Shown here: piece by piece, positions 7,181 through 15,300 of the stretch | Position numbering within the stretch: position 1 is the first letter of the stretch | Layout: each line of letters opens with the position of its first letter | Assembly (NCBI RefSeq): GCF_027257195.1 | Contig: NZ_JAPDFS010000007.1 | Span: 34,530-98,529, forward strand | DNA length: 64,000 nt | Source of the DNA: Halorubrum sp. F4 | GTDB taxonomy: Archaea; Halobacteriota; Halobacteria; Halobacteriales; Haloferacaceae | Direction: 5' to 3' | Made by a program: the position numbers and the translations under genes | Notes under the pieces: generated by a model | Databases searched by the model: none | Seen by the model: the letters and a program-made list of their open reading frames with translations, nothing else | What the model was told of the DNA's origin: nothing

Positions 7181-7693
7181 TCAGGGCTCTTCGAGCAATG
7201 AGCGAGCTCGCTGCACGTAACTGTTCGCGCCCCAGCTACGGGCGTCACTGATCGCATCGAGGAGCAACCGGGCATCGGCAGCTGATAGGTGTTCAGTTCG
7301 AACGAGAACCGAGAGTAGCGTCGGTGTCGTGACGAGTCGGGTATCAGCGAGTGAGGCGTGAATCAAGCCAAGTTGGTTGAACTCGTCACAGAGGAAGAGT
7401 GCAGCATCGAGATCGTTCGCGAGCGTGACCGCCGCGTTCTCACCGTCATCGAGCGGAAACTCGGCATCGAGGTCCACCGACTGTGTCGTGAATGACTCCG
7501 TTTGGTCGAGGACGGCGGACGCGGCGTGGCCATGGACGTCATCGTAGGAGGCGATCTCTCGGAGTTCATCGATGACCGCCGTTGGGACGACGACCTCGTA
7601 CCGGGAGAGACAGAGTGCGAGTGGATCAGGATCGTCGTCAGTAACGATCCCGAGACTCACGAGGGCGGAGGCGTCTGCGATAAGCCGCGACAT
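7181..7693 (-). CDS. PIN-domain toxin (VapC-like ribonuclease)
   Basis: A 170-residue protein starting MSRLIADASALVSLGIV. The PIN acidic residues are visible: D7 in the first strand, E in VIDELREIA (about 45), D/E around DDGENAAVTLAND, and a later FLCDEFNQL. PIN toxins cut RNA with Mg2+ and are held by a cognate antitoxin. The ribbon-helix-helix gene directly upstream (stop 7694, zero spacing) is the expected antitoxin. The length is slightly above usual VapC because of a C-terminal helical extension ending ARSLLEEP. Confidence 0.82.
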   Translation of the reverse strand: MSRLIADASALVSLGIVTDDDPDPLALCLSRYEVVVPTAVIDELREIASYDDVHGHAASAVLDQTESFTTQSVDLDAEFPLDDGENAAVTLANDLDAALFLCDEFNQLGLIHASLADTRLVTTPTLLSVLVRTEHLSAADARLLLDAISDARSWGANSYVQRARSLLEEP

Positions 7694-7996
7694 CTAAGCG
7701 TCGGCGACCTCGTCGACGAAGTCCTCGTCCAGTTGCTGTTTCAACACTCGGAGGTTTGCCGCCTCCTCGGCGCCGACGAGCGCTTTGAGTTGCTCGAAGG
7801 TGATCTCATCGTCGTAATAGGCGGCAGCGATCTCCTGGGTGAGTGCGTCGTCGTGAGCGGCGTCTTGGAGGTACTCCCGAAGCGCGGTCACGAGGACGTC
7901 TGTTCGGTCTTCCCCGAGGACTGCGGCCAGTGCGTCGGCCCGGTCGATGAGCCGATCGGGGGCCCGAAACTGCACGCGCTTCTTATCGGTGCTCAT
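7694..7996 (-). CDS. ribbon-helix-helix antitoxin of the PIN toxin
   Basis: A 100-residue protein starting MSTDKKRVQFRAPDRLIDRA. KRVQFRAPDRLIDRADALAAVLGEDRTDVLVTAL is a ribbon-helix-helix DNA-binding fold. The C-terminal part (EQLKALVGAEEAANLRVLKQ) is helical and acidic, suited to wrap a toxin. The stop abuts the PIN gene. An in-frame start at 8071 exists, but it would include both GTGTAC repeats (8001-8052), which look like operator sites; the ATG at 7996 is preferred. Autoregulation is usual in such pairs. Confidence 0.8.
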   Translation of the reverse strand: MSTDKKRVQFRAPDRLIDRADALAAVLGEDRTDVLVTALREYLQDAAHDDALTQEIAAAYYDDEITFEQLKALVGAEEAANLRVLKQQLDEDFVDEVADA

Positions 7997-8000
7997 AATG

Positions 8001-8052
8001 TGTACATTGTGAGCCAACGCACTTAGCCGTTTTCGTGTGTACGATGTGAGCG
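8001..8052. promoter_or_regulatory. direct repeat upstream of the antitoxin gene
   Basis: GTGTACATTGTGAGC (8001-8015) and GTGTACGATGTGAGC (8038-8052) differ at two central positions and start 37 bases apart, immediately upstream of the antitoxin ATG. Candidate operator for autoregulation. Confidence 0.55.
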
Positions 8053-8067
8053 TCACTCGGTCGAGCG

Positions 8068-8394
8068 TCACTCGGCTACGAGATGCTCTTCGAGATCACG
8101 CGTCCAGTACGTTGCGAGCCCCCCTGGACTACAGTGCTCGCACAGTTGCAACGGGCCTTCGAGGTGCCCCAGTTCCACACGGAACCGGGTGAGCGCTGCG
8201 AGCGTGTCAACGACGAGCCCACACCCGTCGCAGGCGTGGTGATCGTGCTCCTCGGGATCCGGCCGTTCTTGGACGGCACAGTCGACACAGATTGGGTGGG
8301 TGACCCGTTCGTCCTGCCCCCACGTATGCGCCTCGCCCATTTCTGACCCTGGCAGCGTCTCGCAGAACGCACACCCGGAAAGCGTCTGTTGCAT
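8068..8394 (-). CDS. four-CxxC zinc-binding haloarchaeal protein
   Basis: A 108-residue protein starting MQQTLSGCAFCETLPGSEMG with four CxxC pairs: SGCAFCE, ICVDCAV, ACDGCGLVV and LCEHCSPGG. Two zinc sites are likely. Family known to me only as a haloarchaeal zinc-ribbon hypothetical. Its ATG (8392-8394) shares one base with the stop of the gene upstream (TGATG), so translation is coupled. Confidence 0.72.
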   Translation of the reverse strand: MQQTLSGCAFCETLPGSEMGEAHTWGQDERVTHPICVDCAVQERPDPEEHDHHACDGCGLVVDTLAALTRFRVELGHLEGPLQLCEHCSPGGLATYWTRDLEEHLVAE

Positions 8395-8678
8395 CAGTTG
8401 TCCTCCGCGTCTCTGGCGGCTCTCCATCCGCGATGGAACACGGCGAGCTGGGTGATCGAGTCGAAGGCCTCGCCACTCGGCCCGTGAACGAGGACCCGCT
8501 GGTCGGGGACCGGCGTCACCACATCGTCTTCAATGAGATCACCCACGAGACGGCGGGCACTCCGCTCGTCGACGTCCGCCGTCGAGACCCGGGCCCCATC
8601 CCGGTCCTGGGCAACGAGTTCGGTTTCGAGTCGTTCGTAGTCGTCTGTCGTATCGTCGAGGATATCAGGTCCAGTCAT
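8394..8678 (-). CDS. hypothetical acidic protein, 94 aa
   Basis: Begins MTGPDILDDTTDDYERLETE and is rich in Asp/Glu; the C-terminal half (SGEAFDSITQLAVFHRGWRAARDAEDN) contains a conserved-looking FDSITQLAVFHRGW stretch seen in small haloarchaeal hypotheticals. First gene of a two-gene unit with the four-CxxC protein. The leader carries GC hairpin copy 6, so the ATG at 8678 is preferred over 8690. Confidence 0.68.
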   Translation of the reverse strand: MTGPDILDDTTDDYERLETELVAQDRDGARVSTADVDERSARRLVGDLIEDDVVTPVPDQRVLVHGPSGEAFDSITQLAVFHRGWRAARDAEDN

Positions 8679-8704
8679 GGAAGCTCTCACTGGACGCGCT
8701 TCGA

Positions 8705-8740
8705 GCGCGCCTCGCCCCTTTGCGGGCGCGAACGACGATC
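8705..8740 (-). promoter_or_regulatory. 5' leader GC hairpin element, copy 6
   Basis: Transcript strand CGTCGTTCGCGCCCGCAAA, then GGGGCGAGGCGCGC. GCGCC can pair with the GGCGC of the far G-rich run. It ends 27 bases before the ATG at 8678. This copy lacks the TGCGGGG of the best copies. Confidence 0.42.
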
Positions 8741-8909
8741 ACGTGCGGCCAGCTCGCCCGGCCGTTTGCGCCCTGCTCTTCCCGGGCACGTACGCCGAAC
8801 CCGTTCCTCTCCTGCTGCTGATGGGCTAGCTCTCCACCGTCGATGGCACACTGCGTATTTCGGCGGATTGCAAGAGTCGATAGCGGGGAGGCTCTCTTCT
8901 TTCGGACTG

Positions 8910-9398
8910 TTAGAGTGCGATCACGAGGCCGGTCACGAGTATTACGAGTCCGAGTGCCAGCCACGTCGTTCGCGCTGCGAGACGCCGCCAGCACTGCTGC
9001 CCCAGCTGGCGGAGTTGATCACGGAGGGCTGCCCGCCGTTCCGTTTCGAGGACCGCGACTTCGTCGTAGTAATCGCGGCGATCTGCGGGAAGCGTCCGGA
9101 GTGTCGTCTGGCACTCGCTGCAGGTGTATTCGAACTCTGCCCGGACGTGCTGGCGGCGGAACTCTTGCTCGCCGCCCTCGTCGTAGCCTGTGATCTCGTA
9201 CACGAGGAGTTTTGAGACGAAGCGACGGTTCCCACACTCCGGACATTGGTCCATCCTGAGCGTTGGTGTTCCATCCTCGCTGCTCGTATCGTCTGGCCAG
9301 GATCTCTGTGGCTCTGTGTCCTCGGTCTCTCGGGGTGGGCTCGTGTGGTTTTCTGACGGCGATGCACTCGCTGTCTCGGAGTTACTAAACGTAGACAT
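8910..9398 (-). CDS. zinc-ribbon protein with C-terminal membrane anchor
   Basis: A 162-residue protein starting MSTFSNSETASASPSENHTS. Residues 1-48 are a disordered Ser/Thr/Pro/Glu segment. A zinc ribbon follows (CPECGNRRF at 52-55 and CSECQTT near 93). Then comes a charged helix (RRDYYDEVAVLETERRAALR). The last 19 residues are a hydrophobic tail anchor (WLALGLVILVTGLVIAL). The domain would sit in the cytoplasm, tethered to the membrane. It may serve the nearby conjugation apparatus, but nothing in the sequence proves it. Confidence 0.7.
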   Translation of the reverse strand: MSTFSNSETASASPSENHTSPPRETEDTEPQRSWPDDTSSEDGTPTLRMDQCPECGNRRFVSKLLVYEITGYDEGGEQEFRRQHVRAEFEYTCSECQTTLRTLPADRRDYYDEVAVLETERRAALRDQLRQLGQQCWRRLAARTTWLALGLVILVTGLVIAL

Positions 9399-9526
9399 GG
9401 ATTCACCTGTGACTGCACTCAGCTGACTCCAGGCTGGACACCACGACGACTCTCCTGGTGGTGCCCATCGCGCTGAGCGCCGTCACCCTTGGTCGGCGCG
9501 ATAAACGCCACTGCGGGGGCAGTCGC

Positions 9527-9961
9527 TTATTCGTTCCACAGTACTGCGATCCGGTCTTCAATCTCGTCGAGGACGAGTCGCAGGACATCACGATGATCGG
9601 TCGGCCAGGAGTCATCGTCACCGGGCGTCGGGGCGGTGGGCGGGGGATGGAAGTGATCGCGCGTATTGTGGGGGTTCGGATGCCGATCCCATCGGCATTC
9701 CCAGGTGTGCTCCGAATGAGTCTCTCGATAGTGGATCTTGAAGTCGTCGTTCGTGTACCAGCGAATAGTCAGGGTTGCTTCGTCAACGGGCGCTGGGTAG
9801 TACGATGATGCAAAGACGACCTGAAGCTCGAGATGGCCACTTGCATCCGTGATGGCCGCTCGGGAGACTTGTCCGGTGGCTTGGAGCCGTGTCTGAAGGA
9901 ACTCGAGGATGGGGCGATCGATGGGGGCGGGGCTCCCGCCATCGCCTGTCGGTGGCACCAT
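9527..9961 (-). CDS. TumE/DUF6516-like toxin candidate
   Basis: A 144-residue protein. The central block LTIRWYTNDDFKIHYRETHS followed by CRWDRHPNPHNTRDHFHPPP matches the TumE family pattern: a strand with Tyr/His, then R-x-D-x-x-P-x-x, then a His-rich HFHPPP. The C-terminal helix (DHRDVLRLVLDEIEDRIAVL) is also typical. TumE-like proteins are toxins of two-gene modules with a DNA-binding partner. Here the partner would be the DUF7342 winged-helix gene directly upstream (8-base gap). Assignment from motif resemblance only. Confidence 0.6.
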   Translation of the reverse strand: MVPPTGDGGSPAPIDRPILEFLQTRLQATGQVSRAAITDASGHLELQVVFASSYYPAPVDEATLTIRWYTNDDFKIHYRETHSEHTWECRWDRHPNPHNTRDHFHPPPTAPTPGDDDSWPTDHRDVLRLVLDEIEDRIAVLWNE

Positions 9962-9969
9962 CGAGCGGG

Positions 9970-10503
9970 TTACCCGGATGCCTGTTCGCGCTCGCCACCC
10001 GTGCGTTGCTGGCGTGCGCGTTCGTAGCGGTCACGCTCCTCGCGGGCGGTCGCCCAGTCGGCGAGGTCGCTGTACACGTCGTCGATGGTCCGTTCGTCGC
10101 TGGCTTCCGCGGCGGCGACGGCGTCGACGACGGCCGGTGACGCGGCGTCGTACGCCTCCTCATACTCGGTGATGCGCGTCGTCAGCTCACGAACGCGGTC
10201 CTGGAGTTCCTCGACAGAATGGTCGGCTGCGAGCTGGTTGATGCGTCGCCACTCGAAGTACGCGTCATTACGCTCGTAGGTGGCTGGGTGGCCGTCGTGC
10301 CGGGTAACGATGCCGAGATCGTCGAACCAGCCCAGATACTTTCGGGCGGTCTTGGGGTCACAGTCGGCGCTGTCGGCGATCGCGCTTGCCGTCGTCGGCT
10401 CGCGGGTCTGCAGGATGGTGCCGTAGATGCGTTGTTCGACGTCGTCGCTGGCGAACGCATCCTCAAAGGGAGGTGGCCCATCGGCGGCGTCTGTCTCGGA
10501 CAT
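9970..10503 (-). CDS. DUF7342 winged-helix DNA-binding protein
   Basis: A 177-residue protein starting MSETDAADGPPPFEDAFASD. Residues about 25-90 form a winged helix-turn-helix (IYGTILQTREPTTASAIADS, KTARKYLGWFDDLGIVTRHD). A long coiled-coil-like helix follows (VEELQDRVRELTTRITEYEE) and then a charged tail. This is the haloarchaeal DUF7342 type, usually found with TumE-like proteins. A TATA-like CTATAT lies about 25 bases before the ATG, giving a near-leaderless transcript. Inverted-repeat copy 2 (10608-10648) lies 105 bases upstream. Confidence 0.75.
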   Translation of the reverse strand: MSETDAADGPPPFEDAFASDDVEQRIYGTILQTREPTTASAIADSADCDPKTARKYLGWFDDLGIVTRHDGHPATYERNDAYFEWRRINQLAADHSVEELQDRVRELTTRITEYEEAYDAASPAVVDAVAAAEASDERTIDDVYSDLADWATAREERDRYERARQQRTGGEREQASG

Positions 10504-10607
10504 ACTCAGAATTGCAGGTCTAAGGATATAGTTCTTACTTCAAGGAATAGTTTCCCGAACAACAGTATCCTGCGATAGCTCCCATTTTGCGGCGAGATTG
10601 AGCGTAG

Positions 10608-10648
10608 TTAACCAACAAACAGCGCAATATAGCGAGAACGTTGGTTAA
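10608..10648. promoter_or_regulatory. TTAACCAAC-N23-GTTGGTTAA inverted repeat, copy 2
   Basis: Perfect 9-bp arms at 10608-10616 and 10640-10648 with a 23-base spacer, exactly as at 1150 and 24503. It sits upstream of the DUF7342/TumE-like operon and downstream of the primase stop. Confidence 0.72.
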
Positions 10649-10714
10649 TACTTCTATCTCGCGGAACCAGAACTCTCGAGGGAGGGCTTCTCGGATGAAG
10701 GTGATGCGGCGCTA

Positions 10715-11977
10715 CTACTCGGACTGGCCACCGAAGAATCGACTCAACATAGAGGGTGATTCTGAATCGTCATCGGTCTCTCTCGCAGTACCGGAGTCTT
10801 CCTCGTGAGACTGCGCAGTCTCCCGGTCACGGGTTGCGAGTTCGCCGGTGAGCCGCTCGACCTCTGCTTCGAGAGTCTTGATCCGCTCCGTCTTCTGTTC
10901 GAGTGTTGCTTCGAGCTCGTCGACGCGCTCGCTCAACAGTCGGTTTTTCTCCGTCAGGTATGCACGACTCCGGTCTGCCTCGTCAGGTGTCCCGCCAGCT
11001 GTGACCTCGTCAGGTGTGCCGTGGGGATCTGCGGCGTCGTCGCCGGCGTCCGGGTTGTAGAACTCCGATGTGGTCGCAATCGCTCGCTCGATGGTCTTCT
11101 CGCCGTAGGTCGACCCGTCAGCGTAGTGAACCTCGTCCCATTTCTCGCGGTGGAGTCCCGACTGGCGGAACAGGTGATCCATCTGCGTCTGGTCGCCGCC
11201 GGTCCAGAATGCAAGCAAACAGCACAGAGCCATGTCGGCCTCGGACTGACTGTCGTAGCCGACCGTATTCCCGTTCCAGAGCCGCTCGAACTTCTCGCCG
11301 TTCGATGCGTTTCGCGCTTTTTCGAGGAGGTCCTCGTCTTCGAGGTCGACGTCGACGTCGGCTGCGTCGGTCGTCGGTGACCGGGCGTCAGTGCCATCAC
11401 GCTGTTCGGACTCGGAGGCTGTGTCACGCTCTGTGTCCTGGACGTACTCGCGGTGAATCGCTGTGAGCGCGTCCTGCCGGCGTGCAACGCGCGTTGGTGT
11501 CCACTCGACGTGGTCGCCAGTGACGGTGAAAAAGCGTGCTGTGTCGTATAGTTCGATGCTCCCTCGCCGATTCCGGCCCTTCGGGAGTTCACCCCTGAGG
11601 AGAACGTGATAGCCGGTACCGGACGGTGACACCTCGGTGTAGGAGTCGAGTCGCTCAATGATGTCCAGCGCTGCGTCGTCGACGTCGCCGGTTTCCGGGT
11701 CGCGGCAGTCGTCCAGATCGACGCCGACGATGGGATCGTCGTCAGTAAACACGAACCCAATACCATCGGCGTGCTCTGTCTCGCTGTAGTCGAGTGCTGC
11801 CTCGAAACTCGCCCAGGTCTCCGACTCTGTTGCTGACGCGAACCCCCCAGCCCCTGGCGTCACCGGAATCTTCGTCGGTTTGCCGTCTCGCTCCTCCTCG
11901 CGCCAGCACACCCACTGGTCGCGTTCGCGTAACGTCTCCGGAATCGCCTCCGGCTCGTTGACGATAGGGTCACTCAT
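10715..11977 (-). CDS. NrS-1-polymerase-like primase/replication protein
   Basis: A 420-residue protein starting MSDPIVNEPEAIPETLRERD. The N-terminal half has the primase-polymerase signature of phage/plasmid AEP enzymes: WVCWREEERDGKPTKIPVTP, GIGFVFTDDDPIVGVDLDDC (catalytic Asp cluster), YTEVSPSGTGYHVLLRG and RGSIELYDTARFFTVTG. A helix-bundle domain (SEADMALCCLLAFWTGGDQT, KWDEVHY, GEKTIERAI) is next, then a coiled coil (RVDELEATLEQKTERIKTLE) and a disordered tail. It likely primes or replicates the element. ATG 11977 is chosen over GTG 11983. Confidence 0.8.
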   Translation of the reverse strand: MSDPIVNEPEAIPETLRERDQWVCWREEERDGKPTKIPVTPGAGGFASATESETWASFEAALDYSETEHADGIGFVFTDDDPIVGVDLDDCRDPETGDVDDAALDIIERLDSYTEVSPSGTGYHVLLRGELPKGRNRRGSIELYDTARFFTVTGDHVEWTPTRVARRQDALTAIHREYVQDTERDTASESEQRDGTDARSPTTDAADVDVDLEDEDLLEKARNASNGEKFERLWNGNTVGYDSQSEADMALCCLLAFWTGGDQTQMDHLFRQSGLHREKWDEVHYADGSTYGEKTIERAIATTSEFYNPDAGDDAADPHGTPDEVTAGGTPDEADRSRAYLTEKNRLLSERVDELEATLEQKTERIKTLEAEVERLTGELATRDRETAQSHEEDSGTARETDDDSESPSMLSRFFGGQSE

Positions 11978-12328
11978 CCTCACGTAGCACCTCGCATGGC
12001 TCTCACTGGTTCTGAGCCAGCACAGAACGCTCTCTGCTGTACGTCGCGATCCAATCCCTTGGTCCCAACGGGGACCCCCCGTTCTATCTTAGTTGGTTGT
12101 TGGGTGGAACACCCGCTATAGCAGGTTAAAAATCGCTGGACGTGAGCGTGTTCCACCCATTTCGCTCGGTTCGTTGGTGTTCCACCCATTGAGGATTTGG
12201 GTGGAACATGCCGCCGTCGGGTGATTTCCGACCTTCGAGTTTGATTGGATGAGGTCATGATTCAGCTTGGGTGGAACAGGTCTCAAGAAGTCCCGATGAT
12301 ATCGGGAATTGGAGCGTGTACGTCCGTT
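11978..12328. other. intergenic region with five 11-bp repeats
   Basis: No gene. It holds five copies of TGGGTGGAACA: 12101-12111 (+), 12149-12159 (-), 12178-12188 (-), 12198-12208 (+) and 12268-12278 (+). A GTTGGTT half-site like the arm of the 41-bp operators lies at about 12092-12098. A short A/T-rich patch (GGTTAAAAATC, 12124-12134) lies between repeats 1 and 2. Position between primase and coupling protein suits a replication origin or oriT. Confidence 0.7.
12101..12278. repeat. five TGGGTGGAACA repeats (iteron-like)
   Basis: Orientations are + - - + +. Copies 3 and 4 make a palindrome with a 9-base spacer (TTGAGGATT). Copies 2 and 3 share 13 bases. All five 11-mers are identical. Confidence 0.85.
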
Positions 12329-15300
12329 TCATGGCTGAAAGTCCTCTTCAGATCGGATGCGGACACCAGTGTAATGCGGGACGGGTTCTCCGTCGATTCG
12401 CTTCTTCGTGGAGTCCACCTTGATGTGGGTGTTGAGCTTCCGGGTGAACCAACTCTTATTCAGCGGATCGTCGATGCCGTGTGCCTCTGCCCAGTCGTTG
12501 TAGAGACCGAATACATCGTCTTTCGGCACGGCTTCATCCGCGTCTTCGACGAGATATTCGTCGACAAACGCTTCGAACGACGGTGGCGATTGGTCTTCCT
12601 CGACTTTCTCATCGGCCTGGTCGGTCTGACTGGGTGGTTCGTCAGCGGCCGCTGATTCGGGCGATACCGGACGGAGCGACTCGTCAGTGATTGTCGAGAG
12701 TGGCCGCTTCTCACCGTCTTCATACACAACCGATTCCGCTTCATCGTGAAGGATAACGATGCCGTACGTCGAACGTGTGTAATCTGGGACGGGGAGTTCG
12801 GCTTCGGGGACGAATGGCTTCTTGACACGCACCCAGTCGTCCTCGAACTTCGATTTCGTCTCGTAGATGTGTTGCTCACCGTGCTCGTATACCACGTACT
12901 CGTCGGCAGCGTGGTCGTAGCTGTAGATGGCTGGAACACGGTCCTTCGAGAGTTTTTCAAGCGACGGGAGGCGGATGTGTTCCGTCCCGCTGGCATCACG
13001 AAGGACGATCTCGGCGCCATCACGCTGCCAGATATTCTGGGTCCCGTTCTCGTCGTCGGTCGCCGGTCGCACGGCCGTCACTCCACCTTCTTCGGTTGCC
13101 CCGCCGTTGAACGTGAGATTCGAGTCAGTTGTGTAGAACCGCGTCTCGTCATTCTGAAGGGTGCGGATGGGTGGCGTGAGAATGCCGTCGACACGCTTGG
13201 CCCACTCAGTTTCGTCGTTTCCTGGTCGAACGACAAACAGTGGGATATCCCCTGCTGCTTGGGCCTTCCGGAGATTCGTGAGTACCTTCGCGGGATTGTC
13301 GGGCGTCGTCGTTTCGACTTCGATGGCGAATCGGTCGGCAACGTCGGGGTGGCTCGCCCTCGCGTCAGGTTTCTCGCTGCCATCCTGTGCGAGGATCGAG
13401 ACGGTGAAACCGAGTGCGGTGAGTTCTTCTTCGATCTGGAGGAGTGCTGCGTCGTGGGCACTCCCACCAGCGGCCTGCACGCTACCAGTATCGGGTGTCG
13501 AGACATCCTCTCCGGCGTCAGTGAGCCGGATGCGGAGCTCGTCGGCGTCGATATCGACGGTCGTATCGAGGTATCGTGATCGTTCTCGGATGTCCGCGAG
13601 TGCATCATACGACGGCGGCTCGGCGTCAACGTCGTCGAAGAGTCGTCTGAGTTCGTCGTCGACTGCTTCGACGGCCACCCAGCCGTTCTCCTCACGGCAT
13701 CCTTCTCGAAGCTGGAGACTCCGGACCACCGTCGCAATCGCGACGTCCAGGTCGTCGCTCGCGATATCGAGCACCTCGTGTTCGTTGGTCGGTGTTCTCG
13801 TTGTTGAGGCGTCTGTTGCGGCCGGCACGCCGTGTTCGTCACTGATGTGCTCGTGCATCGAGGAGAGCGTCTCAGTGAACTGCTCCTCTTCACGCTCAGT
13901 GAGCGGGGTTTCGCTTTCGGGGTGGCCCGGTGGGATCGGGAGGGGTTCGAGACTGAACGGATACGGCCCCGTTTCACCGAACGTCGGGCTTGGCAGGCTG
14001 GCGATCCACTCTCCGCGCGGCAACGAACGAATCCGATTGGCGAAATCCGCAGGGTCCATTTCTTCGTGGGCCATCGCTCGTGCCAGTTCCCGGTCGACGT
14101 TGATTTTCCCGATGAGCGAACTGCCGATGTTGTTCAGGGCATTCAGGTAGATCTTCCGCCCACCTTCAGCCTCCATCTGTTCGGGGAACTGCATCGACAG
14201 ACCAACAGAGAGGCGAAAGCCCCGCCCTTTCTCGAGGAGATCGTTCATGATGTCGGAGACCACGACCGACGCTGCCTCGTCGACGAGCAAGTTCACGACG
14301 TAGTCGTCCGGGTGCTGGGAGAGCGCCTGTTTGCGATCTTTGAGGGCCGCATCGAGATTCGTCAGGATCACACCGGTCATAATCCGGGCGGCGTCGTCGC
14401 GCAGGTCGCCGAGGTCGAAGAGGATGACCGTATCCTCATCGAGGACATCCCGAAAGTCGAACTGGTTCTCGGTATTGTTGAAGATCTGCCGCAGGTGCGT
14501 ATCCTGTGAAATGTACGCAAGGCGGTTTCCGACACCACCCATCACGTTCGCGAAGGTGTTCGGATCTAACTGGAGTTGCCGTCGAATCGTCCGCGTGACC
14601 TCCTCGTCGCTCGACCGTGGGGCGTTGCCGATGTTTTCGTTCGGTGGCCCGGCCTCCCAGAGCTGGTCGACGACGTGTTCGAGCTGTCGGTGGGCGAAAT
14701 AGTCCGTCGACGCTCGGTACAGCCCGTTTTCACGGCCGTATTCCTCGTCGAACAGGGCCTTGATGAGTGTCTTGATGAGAGTCGGGGCCACAGTCGCCCG
14801 CTCGTAGCGGTCGGTTCCCATCACGAGCTTCAAAATCTCTTCGTAGTGGTCGGCCTTCCGTTGGACGGCGTCTTCGCGGCGCCGTCCGCTCTCCATCGAC
14901 GGTTCGAGATCGAAAAACGAGAACCCGGGGAGGACGTCCGGGATTGGGAAGTGGACGACGTTCTCTTCGAGGTCGGTCATTCCGAACCGACGCGCGTGAG
15001 CTCGCATATAATTCTGGGCCATATCGTCGTTCTTCGGGATGATGAGGATCGTCGGCCCCTCGGTGTTGTCGTACAGCGACAGCATATCGTTGATGAGGGC
15101 TTTCGATTTCCCAGAGCCGGTTGTTCCGAACCGGCCGTAATGAGTGGGCAACAGTCCGGGTGGAATGTGTGTCGGCACGTCTTCGGCCTCGCCGGTGTCG
15201 TCGAGGGCATACCCGATTGCCATCCCGTCTCGGAACTCACCCATAAGGTCCTGGTGCGGACGGGGCAACGGATTCCGACTCTGCTGTTCCGCACGCGTCC

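Noticed and set aside
8741-8909. Possible extra small gene between the 94-aa gene and the tail-anchored zinc ribbon
   Set aside because: Minus-strand frames here are basic with poor composition and no plausible start.
12220-12232. GGTGATTTCCGAC shared with 6160-6172
   Set aside because: A 13-base match in two non-coding places, without further similarity; may be chance.
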